Positions 20,201 to 32,085 of a stretch of DNA of 64,000 bases are shown piece after piece. The notes beneath the pieces are model-generated. The model saw nothing but the letters and a program-made list of their open reading frames with translations, was not told the DNA's origin and searched no databases. This stretch comes from Crotalaria pallida. Taxonomy: Eukaryota > Streptophyta > Magnoliopsida > Fabales > Fabaceae. The stretch spans positions 143,248,501 to 143,312,500 of the forward strand of contig CM075651.1 in assembly GCA_037953625.1 (NCBI GenBank), read 5' to 3'. Numbering within the stretch: position 1 is the stretch's first letter; every line of letters begins with the position of its first letter. Both the position numbers and the translations under genes were made by a program.

Positions 20201-20964
20201 CCAAATGCTTGTTTGACTTTATTTTGAATTTTTTAATAATTATTTTTTTTAAAAGTAACTTTTTAATTAGTATTTTTAATAAAAATAAATAACCATTTTT
20301 TTTATGTCCTCTAAATTGTGGAGATTAATGGATGTGCATTGACGATGTAAAGTTTTTTACACTATCAGTCTATCATCCACCATTAATGTATTTTTAATGT
20401 ATTTATGGTCATTGACTTTTAGATAAAAGTAAGACAAATGAATGGTGGATCATGAACTTATGGTGTAAAAAAACTTTATATTGTCGATGCACCATCTATT
20501 TTCTCTAAATTGTGATCATTATAGTTATGTATTAATATCATTTTCAACTAATGACAGTATGAATTAAAATTATCAATGTACAGTCTCTCATTTAAATTTT
20601 TATAATATATATATATATATATTCGCGTATCCTATGTCGTATTGTATCTTAAATTTTCAAAAATTCCCGTATTCCTGTATCCGTGTCGTATAGTATCCAT
20701 GTCGTACTAAGCATCGGGGCTTCATACACGTGTGTAATAGTCTTATTAGATGAATTTACCACTTGCATTGTAGTGTCAAAACAACTGCTAATGCTTTAGT
20801 TTCAAAATTCAAGTATTTGTTGTTATATTTTCATGTAGTGGACTGTTGGTACCTTGCTGATATCCTTCCTGCATCTACTTACTTGTGCAGTTTTCTTTTG
20901 TTATCTATGTATTTTATGCAGAAAAAGGTTAGAGGCCTTAAAGCAGGGCATAGATAGCAGATAA
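17257..20964 (+). CDS. Twin CX9C (CHCH-fold) protein with coiled coil, 158 aa
   Basis: Six exons join in phase: 17257-17263 (7 nt, start MD), 17829-17978, 18705-18778, 19030-19148, 19632-19715, 20922-20964 (stop TAA). Cysteines sit at residues 43, 53, 63 and 73, giving C-x9-C twice (LCDGILRNMFLC and FCQDEIALYKQC), the signature of proteins folded by the Mia40/Erv1 disulfide relay in the mitochondrial intermembrane space. The rest, about residues 75-158, is charged and helical (KEIRKRLQDSESKLG, KERAAQLEAEVTSLERRL) and likely a coiled coil. There is no presequence or membrane segment, which fits IMS import by the relay. I recognise it as a conserved plant protein but cannot name a proven function. 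The intron upstream of the last exon holds a TIR element and a MITE. Alternative: a non-mitochondrial CHCH protein. Confidence 0.88.
17583..17714. mobile_element. GTGTAAAA-type MITE, copy 2
   Basis: The ends are GGTGCACCGACGGTTAGAAG and GCGACGGTGTAAAAAACG. The core AAAAGTAAAACAGATGAGTG is shared with the copies at 11.8 and 20.4 kb. It lies in intron 1 of the CX9C gene. Confidence 0.6.
18190..18505. mobile_element. Possible hAT-like MITE in intron 2 of the CX9C gene
   Basis: A segment starts near CTGTTTGGTAACACC and ends near GCCCAACAGAACC. It is packed with AGCTTATAAGCT-type words. The ends are only loosely inverted and no target duplication was fixed. Confidence 0.35.
20009..20726. mobile_element. 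TIR element rich in CGATAC words, intron 5 of the CX9C gene
   Basis: The left end is TATGAAGCGCAGGTACTCC. The right end is the inverted form, GTACTAAGCATCGGGGCTTC plus ATA. Subterminal CCGATAC, CGTGTC and GTATCC words repeat near both ends. Another MITE is nested at 20333-20500. The target duplication is unclear. Confidence 0.55.
20333..20500. mobile_element. GTGTAAAA-type MITE, copy 3 (nested)
   Basis: The ends are GTGCATTGACGATGTAAAG and the inverted TATTGTCGATGCACC. The core GGTCATTGACTTTTAGATAA and ACAAATGAATGGTGGATCAT nearly matches copy 1. It is inserted in the larger CGATAC-rich element. Confidence 0.7.
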
Positions 20965-21694
20965 AAAGGATGAGTCGTTTGGAGTATTAGCTGTCAAAAG
21001 GTTGTTGTTGAAGGAGAAGGTTTAACCTGCATTGAGGTGGCACCTTGTCATGTGCCCCCTCCCAAATGTTAAAAAAAATCACAAAGCTTCTATTAATTTC
21101 ATTTTTATGACCTATGTATTTTGATCTCACAATTTTTTTTATTTTAGCTATGTTTCCTCCACCTTAGAGAATAACCATTTTTGCGTAATAACACATTTGA
21201 ATAGAAAGAACCATTTTCATTTTCTGTTATTTCTTAGTTAAGACAGATTTTATATTCAACAAAATCATATTTTCTCAAAAAAAAAAAAAATGAAAACCGT
21301 AAAAAAGGTTTATAGTTTTATAGCAACATGGTAAATTTTTATTTTGGATTATAATTTAGTTTTGATATGAAAATTAATTTTATACTTTCCTTGTTACACA
21401 AAAGATTTTGCACCAAAAGAAAATTGAATCTAGTCAATTAAAATCTTCTGACACATATATCAAGATCAAATAATTCTAGCAGGCAGCTGTTTCAGCAAAC
21501 CGGAGAAAAACGGGCCATGACCAAGCAGGCAGCTGTATTAGTCATGGAATATTTTAGTGGTTCATATTTAAAGGATATTAGAGTGATCCAATAATTAAAA
21601 AATTGAGAGTTAAAGAGAGTTATAAAAAAAAAATTGAGTTAAATGAATCCTAATAAATTTTTGGAATAGGATATTTTTATTGCTTGGGAGCTAC

Positions 21695-21977
21695 TCCCTT
21701 CGGCTCGAATTATAAGCAAAATCAACTAATTTTACGCTTATTAAGGAGGTTAGTTGATTGTATCTAATTTCCTCAAATTTATAAAAGAATAGAGGTATTT
21801 TAGGAAAGTTGCATTTGGAATGAAACAAAAATTAAATAAGATAACAATTTTCTAAGGATGTTTTTAGAAAGTGACATTGGGAATGAAATAAAATTTAAGA
21901 AAGTTGGTTAGTTTTGCTTATATTTTAAACCAAGAGATATGTGTTTTTTGTTGCTTATATTTCAAGCCGGAGGGAGT
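21695..21977. mobile_element. CTCCCTTCGGC-type MITE, copy A
   Basis: The left end is CTCCCTTCGGCTCGAATTAT and the right end CAAGCCGGAGGGAG, flanked by TA on both sides as expected for Tc1/mariner-type (Stowaway-like) MITEs. It keeps an uninterrupted version (TATTTTAAACCAAGAGATAT) of the site that is split in copy B. Confidence 0.75.
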
Positions 21978-22159
21978 AACAATTCATATTATTGCTGATA
22001 AAATACTCCATATGTTCTTATTTTATGTAATTTTAGAAATTCAATATTCATTTTTTTTAAGCATACTCTTATTTATCACATTTTCTTTCTCAACATCAAT
22101 TCTTCCATCTCTTTTCAAAATGGTTTTCATACATTTATTATGATTCTCTCTCCAATTAT

Positions 22160-22965
22160 TAACCGGCTCGAATTATAAACAAATTTAACTATTTTTACAC
22201 TTATTAAGGAGATTAATTGATTGTATTTAATTTTATTAAATTTATAAAACGTAAAGGTATTTTAGGAAAGTAGTATTGAGAATGAAACAAAAATTAAATA
22301 AGATCACAATTTTCTAGAGATGTTTTAGGAAAATGGTATTGACAATGAAACAAAATTTAATAAAGTTAGTAATTTTGCTTATATTTTAAAGGCTTATTTA
22401 TGTATTTAGTCCTTGAAAGTTGTGAGTGTTTTGATTTTGGACCCTAGAAGTTTTTTTGACCTTGACTCATCCTTAATTGTTTTGAAAATTTGGTTTTAGT
22501 CCTTGTTGTTAAGAAAAATCCGTTAACTACTAACGTGACTAACAAAACGTCATATCAACATACACGTGCGCAAGTATGGAATGTCATGGTAGGATGACGT
22601 GGATGATCCGGACCCACAGGAGCAAAAGGGCCATAGCGCAATCCACAAACACATTTTGATTGGGCCTTGGCCCTTTTGCTCCTACGGGTCTGGATCATTC
22701 ACGTCATCCTATCGGTGACATGCAATACTTGCACACGTTGCTGATGTGGCGTTTTGTTAACTACATTAGCGATTAACGAATTTTTCCTAACGACAGGGAC
22801 TAAAATCAAATTTTCAAAACAATTAAGGATGAGTCAAGGTCAAAAAAACTTTCAGGGACCAAAATCAAAATACTCTCAACTTTCAGGGACAAAAACCATA
22901 AATAAGCCTATTTTAAACCAGGATATGTATATTTTTTATTGCTTATAATTCGAGGCGGAGAGAGT
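22160..22965. mobile_element. CTCCCTTCGGC-type MITE, copy B, split by a MULE MITE
   Basis: It starts at AACCGGCTCGAATTATAAAC and ends at TTCGAGGCGGAGAGAGTA. Its body aligns with copy A (TTATTAAGGAGATTAATTGA, TATTTTAGGAAAG, AATGAAACAAAA). It is interrupted at 22391-22908. Confidence 0.75.
22391..22908. mobile_element. Mutator-type MITE with arms of about 240 bp, nested
   Basis: The element is almost wholly an inverted repeat. The left arm starts GGCTTATTTATGTATTTAGT and the right arm ends ATAAATAAGCC, with matching inner segments such as GGATGACGTGGATGATCCGG against its complement. A perfect 9-bp target duplication, TATTTTAAA, lies at 22382-22390 and 22909-22917. A 9-bp duplication points to the Mutator superfamily. 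There is no coding content; the open frame at 22754-22948 is a shadow. Confidence 0.9.
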
Positions 22966-22979
22966 ATCAAATTCTTACC

Positions 22980-25182
22980 TCATTTATTTATTTTTTTAAT
23001 AAATATGCAATATCTAAATAATTTATGAGATAAAGGAAGTAATTATTAAGAGGTCTAATTGCAGCATTGCAACATCATTTAATGTGATCAATAGACTAAA
23101 ATTAATTAAAATATTATATGATTACTGAAGAAATTAGACCCAAAAAATGTACTCAAGCCATCATGTGACTGAAATGGTTGATGTTTTTGGTGCCATGGAA
23201 ACAGAAACAGAAAGAAACTAACTCCTAATAAAAGAGACACCTATGCTGTCACCATATAAGCATCGACTGAAATGGTTGATTAGCCCATCAGGATTGATTA
23301 TACGGTTATATAAAAGGGTGGGTCAATGTACAAGGTTTTTATCGGGAGAGTAGATATATGTATCCTTATCTCACAAGTAAAGAGATTGTTTTTAGGATTT
23401 AAATCGATGATTTTTTTATCATTAAGCAACAATCTTATTATTATGTCAAGCCTCGTCCTCCATTAATAATTGTGAGCCAAATTAATGGTTTATGGTTTTT
23501 TCTAAAAGGTGTATGTGTATGTTGTTGTGTCATTTGCGTGTGAATGGTTCATAACTTCAAATGTATGTAGTTGGGTCATTCATCATTGCGTGTGAAGGTT
23601 CAAATATTAAAGGCATAGTATGTGATGATTTAGTTAGCCCGAACAATAATAATGTCACAGTATTACACCGAAGTGTAAAAACTGAAGTACACGTAGCTTT
23701 TGGAAAGAAACTTAAAGTGGAACGTGTCTTTCACAGGTGCCCTCATTGCAGACAGATCCTTTCTTCAATGCAGCAAAATTTAATTATACTTGTTCTCTAT
23801 AAGGAAGTAAATTGCCATTGTCAAGTAACCTCATGACAGAAATCTGAAAAGTGGGACACCCTTTTACTATCTACTTGCCAATTTTGTATATTGGACTCCT
23901 AATCCAAATATAAAACGACACAAGCATAAGAACAAGTGGAAAAAGCAACAAATTAAAAAGCACATCACTTTCCTTTTGTAATTTTCAGGTTTCAGAACTA
24001 TGATGCAGTCTGTGTTTGATTGATAGATATGATGATGTACCTTGCTTGTATTTATCCAAGTAGACTGAGTGCGAGTACGATGTGGTGTACCTTGCTTGGA
24101 TTTATCTAAGTGCCCCTTTGGAGAATTGAGCATTACATTGAGCCTTAGAATTAGCTACATAACTTACCTGCAATCAAATTTTGAATAATTTTTTATGAAT
24201 TAGTGATTGTTTCGTAAATTATCTAATAAATACATGTTATTGTTACATCACCTATATATGAAACAAAAAGACTACATTAAAACAACTCATCTTTAATATT
24301 GAGTTAAATTACAATAATTCAATTTTGACTTATATAAAAATAATGACATCAATTGACTAAATGATTTATCAAACAACTTCTCATTTCTCAAATAATTGTT
24401 GTGTAACTTTCCAAAATTTAGTCATACAACTAGCTTAAAATTTGTGTAAGGCTGGATAAAATGGACTAACTCGACTCAAACTCTTCCAATAAATAAATGA
24501 GTTTAAGTAAATTGAATCCTTTTTCAAAAAACTTTTTCCACAATAAACTAGATTATTTTGGTCATGCTGATAGGACACAAACTCGATCAAGTCACGAAGT
24601 GATCAGCCGAATTTTTAAAAAAAATAAAATAAAATTGTGCCATGTTAAAAAGTTGGCTCTTTATCGAGCTCCACTAATTACTTTTCTTCAACCTGAATTG
24701 CTGACTCTAGAACTGAGCACACAATTTTTGCATGGAATTACTAAAAATTAGGCCTTGGAATTTTGAAAATCTTTTTAGAATTAAAATCATAATTCGAACC
24801 TTCAATTAACTAATTTCTCTATAACTATAATTTACCTAAAGTGCTTTTGATGCACAAAATAATTCAGCACGATTTTCATCACCGTCACCACCACCCCTTC
24901 TACTATCATCATTGTCACCGCCAGTACGCCACCACCAAATCTAAGAAATTGAATTACTCTTTGCATATCTCACAATTATGATTGTAATTCTGAACTACAA
25001 TTTCAATTCGATTTTCCAAACAAACGATCCTAGGCTCCTTTGATTCACTCATTTCGTATGATTTTCTTTCAAAAGATATTAAAGTGAAGGGAAAAATCTA
25101 TTCAAGTGTTTTTTTATTAGGAAGCTCAAAATATGCAGGGCAAGTATCAAGTGATCAATAATATATCCCATTATTATTATGT
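22980..25182. other. Intergenic stretch, no supported gene
   Basis: AT-rich sequence between the MITE cluster and the remorin 3' end. The open frame at 23561-23836 and its neighbours have no domain, no splice context and no start context of note. GTATGTAGTTGGGTCATTCA-like wording is repeated near 23515-23590. A CACCACC-rich patch at 24883-24945 is unexplained. Confidence 0.4.
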
Positions 25183-28100
25183 TTAGTGATGGTTGTTGCA
25201 AGGGAAGCAACCACATGAACTGTGCCTTGAAAAATGTGTATTATGCTTTTGGATCATCTTTTGAGCTTGCTCAGTGGCCTTCTTGATTTGCTCCAAGTGT
25301 TGTTGTCTAGCTGTTGTTCTCCATTCATCAGCTTTTTTGTGAACCACTGACATCCTCTTCATCAACTTTTCCTCCAGGTTTGATCTCATCTTCTGTATTT
25401 TCACCTAAAGGCAAAGCATATTTTCAGCAAGATATGCTTAGTTTCTAGTAAAAATAAATAAATACTACTACTAAAGAATTTGCTGAGTTTCAATGACCTG
25501 CTTTTGAGTTGAAAACTTGCTTAGTAATCTGTAATATTTTTTTAATTTGATGCATGTTTTCAATGGTTCTGAAAACTTAGAAGCAGTTATAATAGTAAGA
25601 GTTGAAGACACCATGACTGGTAGATTTTTTATTTATTTTTTGATATTCCCTATTAGTAGAATCCATTGTCCAGCTGTTCTATTTTTTAACCCAATATGGA
25701 AAATAAAATGGTAATTACTTCCCAACCCTTTAGTTTAGGAAGGGTTTGGTACCCTTTCATACTTGTTTCAATCTAACTATGACAAGTGGATATATATTGC
25801 CACATCATTTATCAAATCACATAGATGAATGTTTTTATAAAATTTGCAATTAAGTCCTAAATCCTATTTGCAATCTGTTCTTCCTCCTCTCCATGCCAAC
25901 ACCACAACACTCATAATACCGTTCTTCTTGCAAAGATCGGTCCATGAATCTCGTTACCTATCTCACGGTAGTGATGAAGCTCTCATAATACAGGGGTTTT
26001 ATTATTCAAGAAGGCAATGGTAACTTTTAGGATTTGATTTCAACAAGTAAAGGTAATTTCAGTCATCGATTCAAGAGAAATTCTTAATTCTCACTGTTGC
26101 TATATTTTACTGATTTTTTTATTCAAAAAGAAGCATATGCAGAAGGAAACTCGTTATTATCAAAAAGTTGTCTCCTACTTTTATTATTTTCATATTTATT
26201 AAGACGAATAAAAAGAAAAAACGATTTTAATTATTAAATGTGAGATAGAACTAGATGAAAGGGTTAGAATGAGAAAGAACTTATCTACTTTGCAATGATT
26301 TTAATTATTAAATGTGAAATAAAATATAATTAAATGGAATAGTTTTTTCAATTAAGTCCTAAGGGCTAATTGACAAACCACGTAAGATATTGCTACAACT
26401 CTTAAGCCATATGGGTTTTTTTCATTAAGCCAAATAGCAAGGGTGTCCTACCCTCTAAAAATTAAAGGGTTCGGAAGGAATCACCAAATAAAATACTCCT
26501 ATCATGCTTCTTTGACAACCTTTACAGCCATACATATCCTCCATATAAATGTTTAAATTTTAAGGGTAAAATCATTGTAAGATGAAATGTGATTCTGAAA
26601 CCAAATAAATAAAGGGGCAACCCTATAAGCACCCAAAAGTGGTTAATATGTTTTGAAAAAAATAAAAGCATACTGTAACTCTTTGATTTATTATATGCAT
26701 TATTTTCAAAAAATAATAACCACTTTTGGGTGCTTATCCTCAAGCCTTAAGAAAACCCATAAATAAACACTAAAAGGAATCACTTTACACACAAATTTCA
26801 TATACGGTTTTTCTATCCTATGCACCTCATGCATATGATAACATAACATAAATAATAAAATTGTATTGGAAAATCAAACAATTAATTATTCAATTCATTA
26901 AATGTCTCAATTTTCAATAAAATTTTACTTTTAAAGGTGCGATTAACCTATGCACCAGATGCATAAGATAGAAATACCCTTTACATAATATATCACAAAA
27001 CATCCTCAACTTAATTGCAATTCTTTGATTGTTTCAACTGTTTAAGTATTATACGTGTATATGTACCTTATACTATGCAAATAACCACTATTATAAATCT
27101 TATATTCAAGTGGAACACGAATTAAATAAGGGATTTTCTGTCATGGAAACATTTTAAGAAATTTAAATGTATATTATTAATGCACATAAATTTTACGAAG
27201 AGATTACTAAAAGCGTGTTTGTTTGAACGTTTAGAACCCCCAAATGTGCGTTCTGCAGAAAGCAACCTTTATGTGGCTTCTGCGTTTGCGACCGGGGAAC
27301 GCCAATCCAAACGGGCACTAAGTATGCTTTGATGGTATCGGTTCATTATCCGGTATTTATGTGTAGTAATATTTTTAACTAAAATTCGACCATCATCAAC
27401 ACATAGATGATATATGATACACGGACAATGTAAAAGAAGTTTTACACTGTCTATATACAAACTATTTTCTCTTTTATAAATATATCAATTTTTAATATAT
27501 TACAAGCAACAAGATACTCCATATGGTCCTAAATGTAAGACTTTTTGAAAAAATTTATAGTATTAGTTAACAAAATGGGTTAATTTTGTTAATGACATTA
27601 AAAATATAAACATTAAATATATTTTTAAGAATGTGTTGATTTAATAAAGATACTCCCTCCGGCCCTAATCATAAAACCGTTTTGACACTTTTATTTTGTA
27701 TTTATTCATAAGACCTCATACCAATTTTCAATGATCATTAATTACTTTTTTCCACAAACACCCTTATTTATTTAACACTTTTTAGATTCTCAATAATATT
27801 AATAGGTGTAATTTTGAAAATACATATCAAAAATTCACATTTCCAATACAATTAATTAAATTAGTCAACTTTCTTAATAGACGTGAAATCTCCCAAAGGG
27901 TCCTATATTTAGGGACGGATGGAGTATTTTTGAAAAGAAATAATTAAATATGATTATAAATTGGTATAAAATCTTACAAATAGGACAAATAATTTTTTCT
28001 AAAAAGATCTTACTTAAGATAGGAGGAGTATAATGCTATCCCGATAAAATACTTTAAACTTACTGCTAATTACATTTTTGACTTATTTAAGTTTTTAGTT

Positions 28101-31100
28101 CCTGAACTTAGGTGCTCTATTGGAATCGGTTAATGAACTTTTTGTTCGATGTTTTGAGTCCTTTAACTTTACTCAATTTTTTTGAAAATGATCATTTCGC
28201 CACTTAAGCAATGATTTGACTGACGACATGCCATATCATTTTCGGAACATCGACAAGTGATGTGCTATGTAGCGCCACATGGCACCACATAATTTCTTAT
28301 AAGTCATCTTCTAGAAGATTTTTTGTTTGGCACCACATAATTTCTTATAAGTCATCTTCTACAAGATTTTTTGTTCTAATTATAAATGACTTTATTTTTC
28401 CTATTCATCATTTATTGTTTTTTCTTTCCTCTTGTTAAATACTTTGACTATCCATGTTTTTTTTTTGTTATTAATAACCGTAAATTTTTCAAGAAAAGTT
28501 GAGATAAAATTGCAATGTTGTAAAATATTCTCTAACGAATTCATAAAACTAACTGCTTTCTTTTTTCTTTCCTCTTGTTAAATGCTTTGACTATCCATGT
28601 TTTTTTATTAATGACCGTAAATTTTTCAAGAAAAGTTGAAAAGATAAAATTGTAATGTTATAAAATATTCTCAACGAATTCATAAAACTAACTTTTTTCT
28701 TTGAGTCGTGTAATTTGTTCAAGGATACGCTATAATAAGTACAGGATGAATGGAGTGGTTTGATATTGAAAACTGCTCACGAATTTCTATATATACAATG
28801 ATCACACGCATGTGCTTCCTAATACTCCAATATGACCTTTTTTGCATTAGCTTTGTAGAGTAAGTAGTACTCCTATTACGAGGGAAGAATGAAGATAAAG
28901 ATGTATTTGATCAAGGAGGACTCGGAAGTGGGACTGGTCAAGAAAATAATAATGAGAATGGCGTTCATGACTTGGGGGTGGCTCGAGAAATGAACCAACA
29001 TACAATATGCAAGTCCCAGACAAAGCATTTGAATGTAGTCAAAAGTTCATACCAGGAACTCATGTGAGTACAGAGTACAGTATAAAACTAGTACTAATGC
29101 GAGTTTCACATTTTATAAAAATAAAATGCATGACCTTGTATCCATATGTGACACAGTAAGAGTGGTACCATATACTGTAATATGCTCGGTGAAAACTGAA
29201 AACCATATAAATAAAGTAGTACTGGTATGTGGGTTTTTTATATGACGATGACAACTGTCAACACCATGTGCAAACACAGTCCAAAACTTGTAAAAGAGTT
29301 AGGTTCTAGTAATGATAACTAGTACCACTTGCAAACACAGTTCAAAACCTCATCCTAAGTTCATCTACTCTAAAAAATGTACTTTCAATTAGAAAATGAT
29401 GTGTATAATGAATTAAAAAAATAAATATTTAATTTTTCAATACAACTTTACTTTTATACTATTTGTTTATCCTATACATAAGTACATATGTTAGAAAAAT
29501 CTATTACTATAATATTTTCAAATTTAAATAACAAGGAGCCAAGGACTGGGAGAAAAGACCGCCAAGAAATTGGAGGGGCAGGAAGACCAATCAACAGGAG
29601 AACTGCTTTATCACGTTCAACTAAATCAAATAATTTAAAGCACCCTCTATTTCATCTTCTGATTAGAAAATTTACAAGCATTATTTGATTTGTGCAGTTG
29701 TGCTTAATATTTAGTACTAATTTAGAGAGTAAGAAGGGGTTGAGCTCTAGACTCTAGTCATTGGTCAACAATTCCATTGATAGCTTAGAATAGCTTTTTA
29801 TAGCACTAGGTGTTGTCAACTAAAATTGGTGATAATAGGGTGTAATGATGTAATAGTACTATTTATAGCTTAGAATAGCTTTTTATAACACTATAGATGC
29901 TTTCAACTAGAATTACAAGCTTACCATAATTCATGAGAAAAAGGATTCACAATGAAATACCTCAAGCTTTCTTGATTGGGCTTCTGCTTTAGCATTTTGA
30001 AGGTTTACCCAAGCTTGGATTTTAGCTTCTTCTCTCTGATACCTGCAACTCAAATCACAATTTAGTTCTAAGTTCTAACCATACATACATATAAAATGAG
30101 AGTAGTAATACACAAGTAAAACATTTTTTAGTTACCTAAGACAGCACTTGTTCTTCTCCTCTTCTTCCCATGTAGCAGCTATACATTCTGACTCAGCTTT
30201 CAGGCTAGAAGAATTGTGTCTCAAGCTCTTTGAAATTTCCTCTTCCTCCTCTTCACTTGTGCTCCAATTTGGAGCAACGAAATCATATTGTGATCCTAAT
30301 TTCAGTTTAGAGAAATGACACTCCTCCAGCTGAATAAGATCAATGGCGCAGTTAGCGTCATTCGAGTTTGCCAATGCCAATAGTCCTGACCTGCTCGCGG
30401 GAGTGTTGTGGCGAGCCGGCGATGATATCTTGATCGGGGTGTGGCACCTTGAAGTAGTGGAACTTCCAAGAGGAGTCATTTCAGTCCCAACATCTTTATG
30501 TTGAACATCATGAATCACTTCTGTGCATGCATCTTGCAATGCCTCCCCTGCTTGGTTCCTAAACAAGAACCCTTCTTTTGTTGGTTCTGAGTATCTGAAA
30601 TATGGCAATGTGGGTTCTACGCTATCTGTGAACTTATCTGCAATGTAATTCACAATATGTCAAAGAGTTGTTAAGTGAAAAATGCTAAAAAATGTCCTCA
30701 AGGTAGTAGAAAAGATAGTTTTATATTGGAAAATTGAGAATTCATAACAATGTTCATAGGGCAATGGTTAGCAAAATCCTTGTTGGGTTAGTAAAATACC
30801 ATTTGATTACAAGTGCATCCGCAATAAGATGAGGAATTCAATTAGGTTCTCATACAATGATTAAACACTAGCAAAAAATTTCTAAGTGACTATAAAAGAA
30901 AAAGAAGCTAAAATTATTAAGTTGCAAGAGCCTCAGTACATGTTACCATCATGCTATAAAAAGCTTTAGAAGTTAGAACAAGAAGGGAATAAAAAACTGT
31001 TAGTCTTAAAGATTTGAATCTTCTACAATTTTGGGTCCAGGAGACCACAGCAAAGTACAAAGTGATTCTAAATTGAGACTTTTTGATATTGATTTGAAGC

Positions 31101-32020
31101 TTAGAAAAACCCAAATGAGCCTTAAATCTAATTAAAGTCTTAAAGATGAATAAAAAAACATAAAAGCATGCTAAAGTTTGGAACTTAATAAAGACAAGGG
31201 AGAAAAGAAGATAATGATGGCAAAAAGGGTGGATTTGATAGTAAAGGAAAAACCAAACAAGGGAAAAGGTTCAGTTTTGAAGTTAAGGTTATGATCCCAC
31301 CTTTTAGTATTATGTCTGATGGGCATGAGGCCACAGAATTGAAAACACCAAAAGGGTTATAGTGGTCCAAAGATGCAGACCTTTGGAAGCTTGGGACACC
31401 TTTGGACACCACCCTTTCTTCTGATGAGACTGTGACCCTATTCTCCATGTGCTGCTTAAAGCTATCACATTGCCTGCTACTACTGCTACTGCTACTGTTC
31501 TTTGATGACTCTGACAGTGAAAGCTTCACATGTGCTGGTGATCCATGGCATGATGAGGAGGAGGTGGTGGTGCTAATGAGCCATTTCTCTGCATCATCCC
31601 ATTTTGAAGGGAAGTTCTTTCTTGAAAGGTTTCTTCCAAGTCCAGCATTTGTGAAGGTGAAAACGGGTCTACCAGGAGTTGGAGGTGCCTCTAGTCTCCT
31701 ATGTTGTTGTGCGAGTGTGACAATGTTGTTGGTTTCTGCATTAGCATTTGGTATTGGAAATGACTTGACAAACTCTGAAGTTTCTTTGAGATTGAGTTTG
31801 CAAAGTGGATCATGGAAATCATCTTCAAAAGGGTTGGTTTTGTTCTTCCCATACAAACTCATGTTGCTCTCAATGGTTGATTCCTATATGTTAAAAAAAA
31901 AGACACAAAAGAAGAAAAATGAGTGAAGAAAGAAACACCAAGTAGTAATGCATAAAAGAATGAGATGATGATGCTTACCCCATGTGGAGGTTGAAAGAAT
32001 TTATGGCTTGGGAGGTCCAT
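25183..32020 (-). CDS. Remorin family protein, long N-terminal type (5 exons, 476 aa)
   Basis: Remorins are plant plasma-membrane scaffold proteins of nanodomains. Exons on the minus strand: 32020-31979 (42 nt), 31883-31301, 30637-30136, 30042-29961, 25404-25183, all in phase with GT/AG. The start MDLPSHKFFQPPHG comes from the small first exon, which joins in frame to the next (ESTIESNMSLYGK), so the ATG at 31862 is internal. Residues 1 to about 350 are low-complexity, serine-rich and probably disordered. The Remorin_C region follows: YQREEAKIQAWVNLQNAKAE (from residue 377), then EEKLMKRMSVVHKKADEWR as coiled coil. The C-terminus SSCGCFPCNNHH (Cys467, 469, 472) is the usual S-acylated membrane anchor. 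The last intron is 4556 bp and full of MITEs. The antisense open frame 31402-31926 is a shadow of exon 2. Confidence 0.93.
26600..26750. mobile_element. Small foldback MITE in the remorin intron
   Basis: CTATAAGCACCCAAAAGTGG at 26621 is inverted at AACCACTTTTGGGTGCTTAT (about 26719). The AAAACATATT and TTTTCAAAA portions continue the arm. The ends extend loosely to AAGGGGCAACC and CAAGCCTT. Confidence 0.65.
27210..27322. mobile_element. Possible short MITE, GCGTGTTTGTTTGAACG ends
   Basis: The left end AGCGTGTTTGTTTGAACG and the right end CCAATCCAAACGGGCACT are inverted relatives. The body is about 110 bp with TTCTGC words. A similar GAGTGTGTTTGTTTTGG to CATTCCAAACACACTAA segment lies at 46853-46972. 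Confidence 0.4.
27418..27466. mobile_element. GTGTAAAA-type MITE remnant
   Basis: A 45-base palindromic piece (CACGGACAATGTAAAAGAAG and TTTTACACTGTCTATA) matches the ends of the GTGTAAAA family but lacks the core. It may be a solo pair of ends left after internal deletion. Confidence 0.4.
27515..28033. mobile_element. MITE with TACTCCATATGGTCC ends, split by a second MITE
   Basis: The outer ends TACTCCATATGGTCCTAAAT and ATCTTACTTAAGATAGGAGG are inverted relatives. The element is interrupted at 27656-27927 by a CTCCCTCCGGCCC MITE. Confidence 0.55.
27656..27927. mobile_element. Stowaway-like MITE (CTCCCTCCGGCCC ends)
   Basis: The left end is CTCCCTCCGGCCCTAATCAT and the right end ATATTTAGGGACGGATGGAG, bracketed by TA. 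It contains TTTTGACACTTTTATTT, which recurs next to Helitron 1 at about 45550. No coding content. Confidence 0.8.
28075..28375. mobile_element. Degraded one-sided copy of the 58.3-kb MULE MITE
   Basis: The text ACTTATTTAAGTTTTTAGTT, GACTGACGACATGCC and CGACAAGTGATGTGCTATGT parallels the arm of the complete element at 58251-58776. The other arm is missing. A 45-bp direct repeat (GGCACCACATAATTTCTTAT) sits at its end (28282-28370). Confidence 0.5.
28395..28700. repeat. Direct duplication of about 130 bp in the remorin intron
   Basis: TTTTCTTTCCTCTTGTTAAA followed by CTTTGACTATCCATG and TTTTTCAAGAAAAGTTGA occurs at 28420-28560 and again at 28562-28692. It has no coding potential. Confidence 0.7.
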
Positions 32021-32035
32021 GGCTTTGGGTTAGAG

Positions 32036-32054
32036 TTTTTTTTTTTTTGTTTTT

Positions 32055-32085
<31 letters not shown>

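Noticed and set aside
23561..23836. 91-codon frame containing CPHC
   Set aside because: Only one CxxC, no zinc-finger pattern, no splice or promoter support.
31402..31926. 174-codon open frame on the plus strand
   Set aside because: Exact antisense of remorin exon 2, whose serine codons read as leucine-rich on the other strand.
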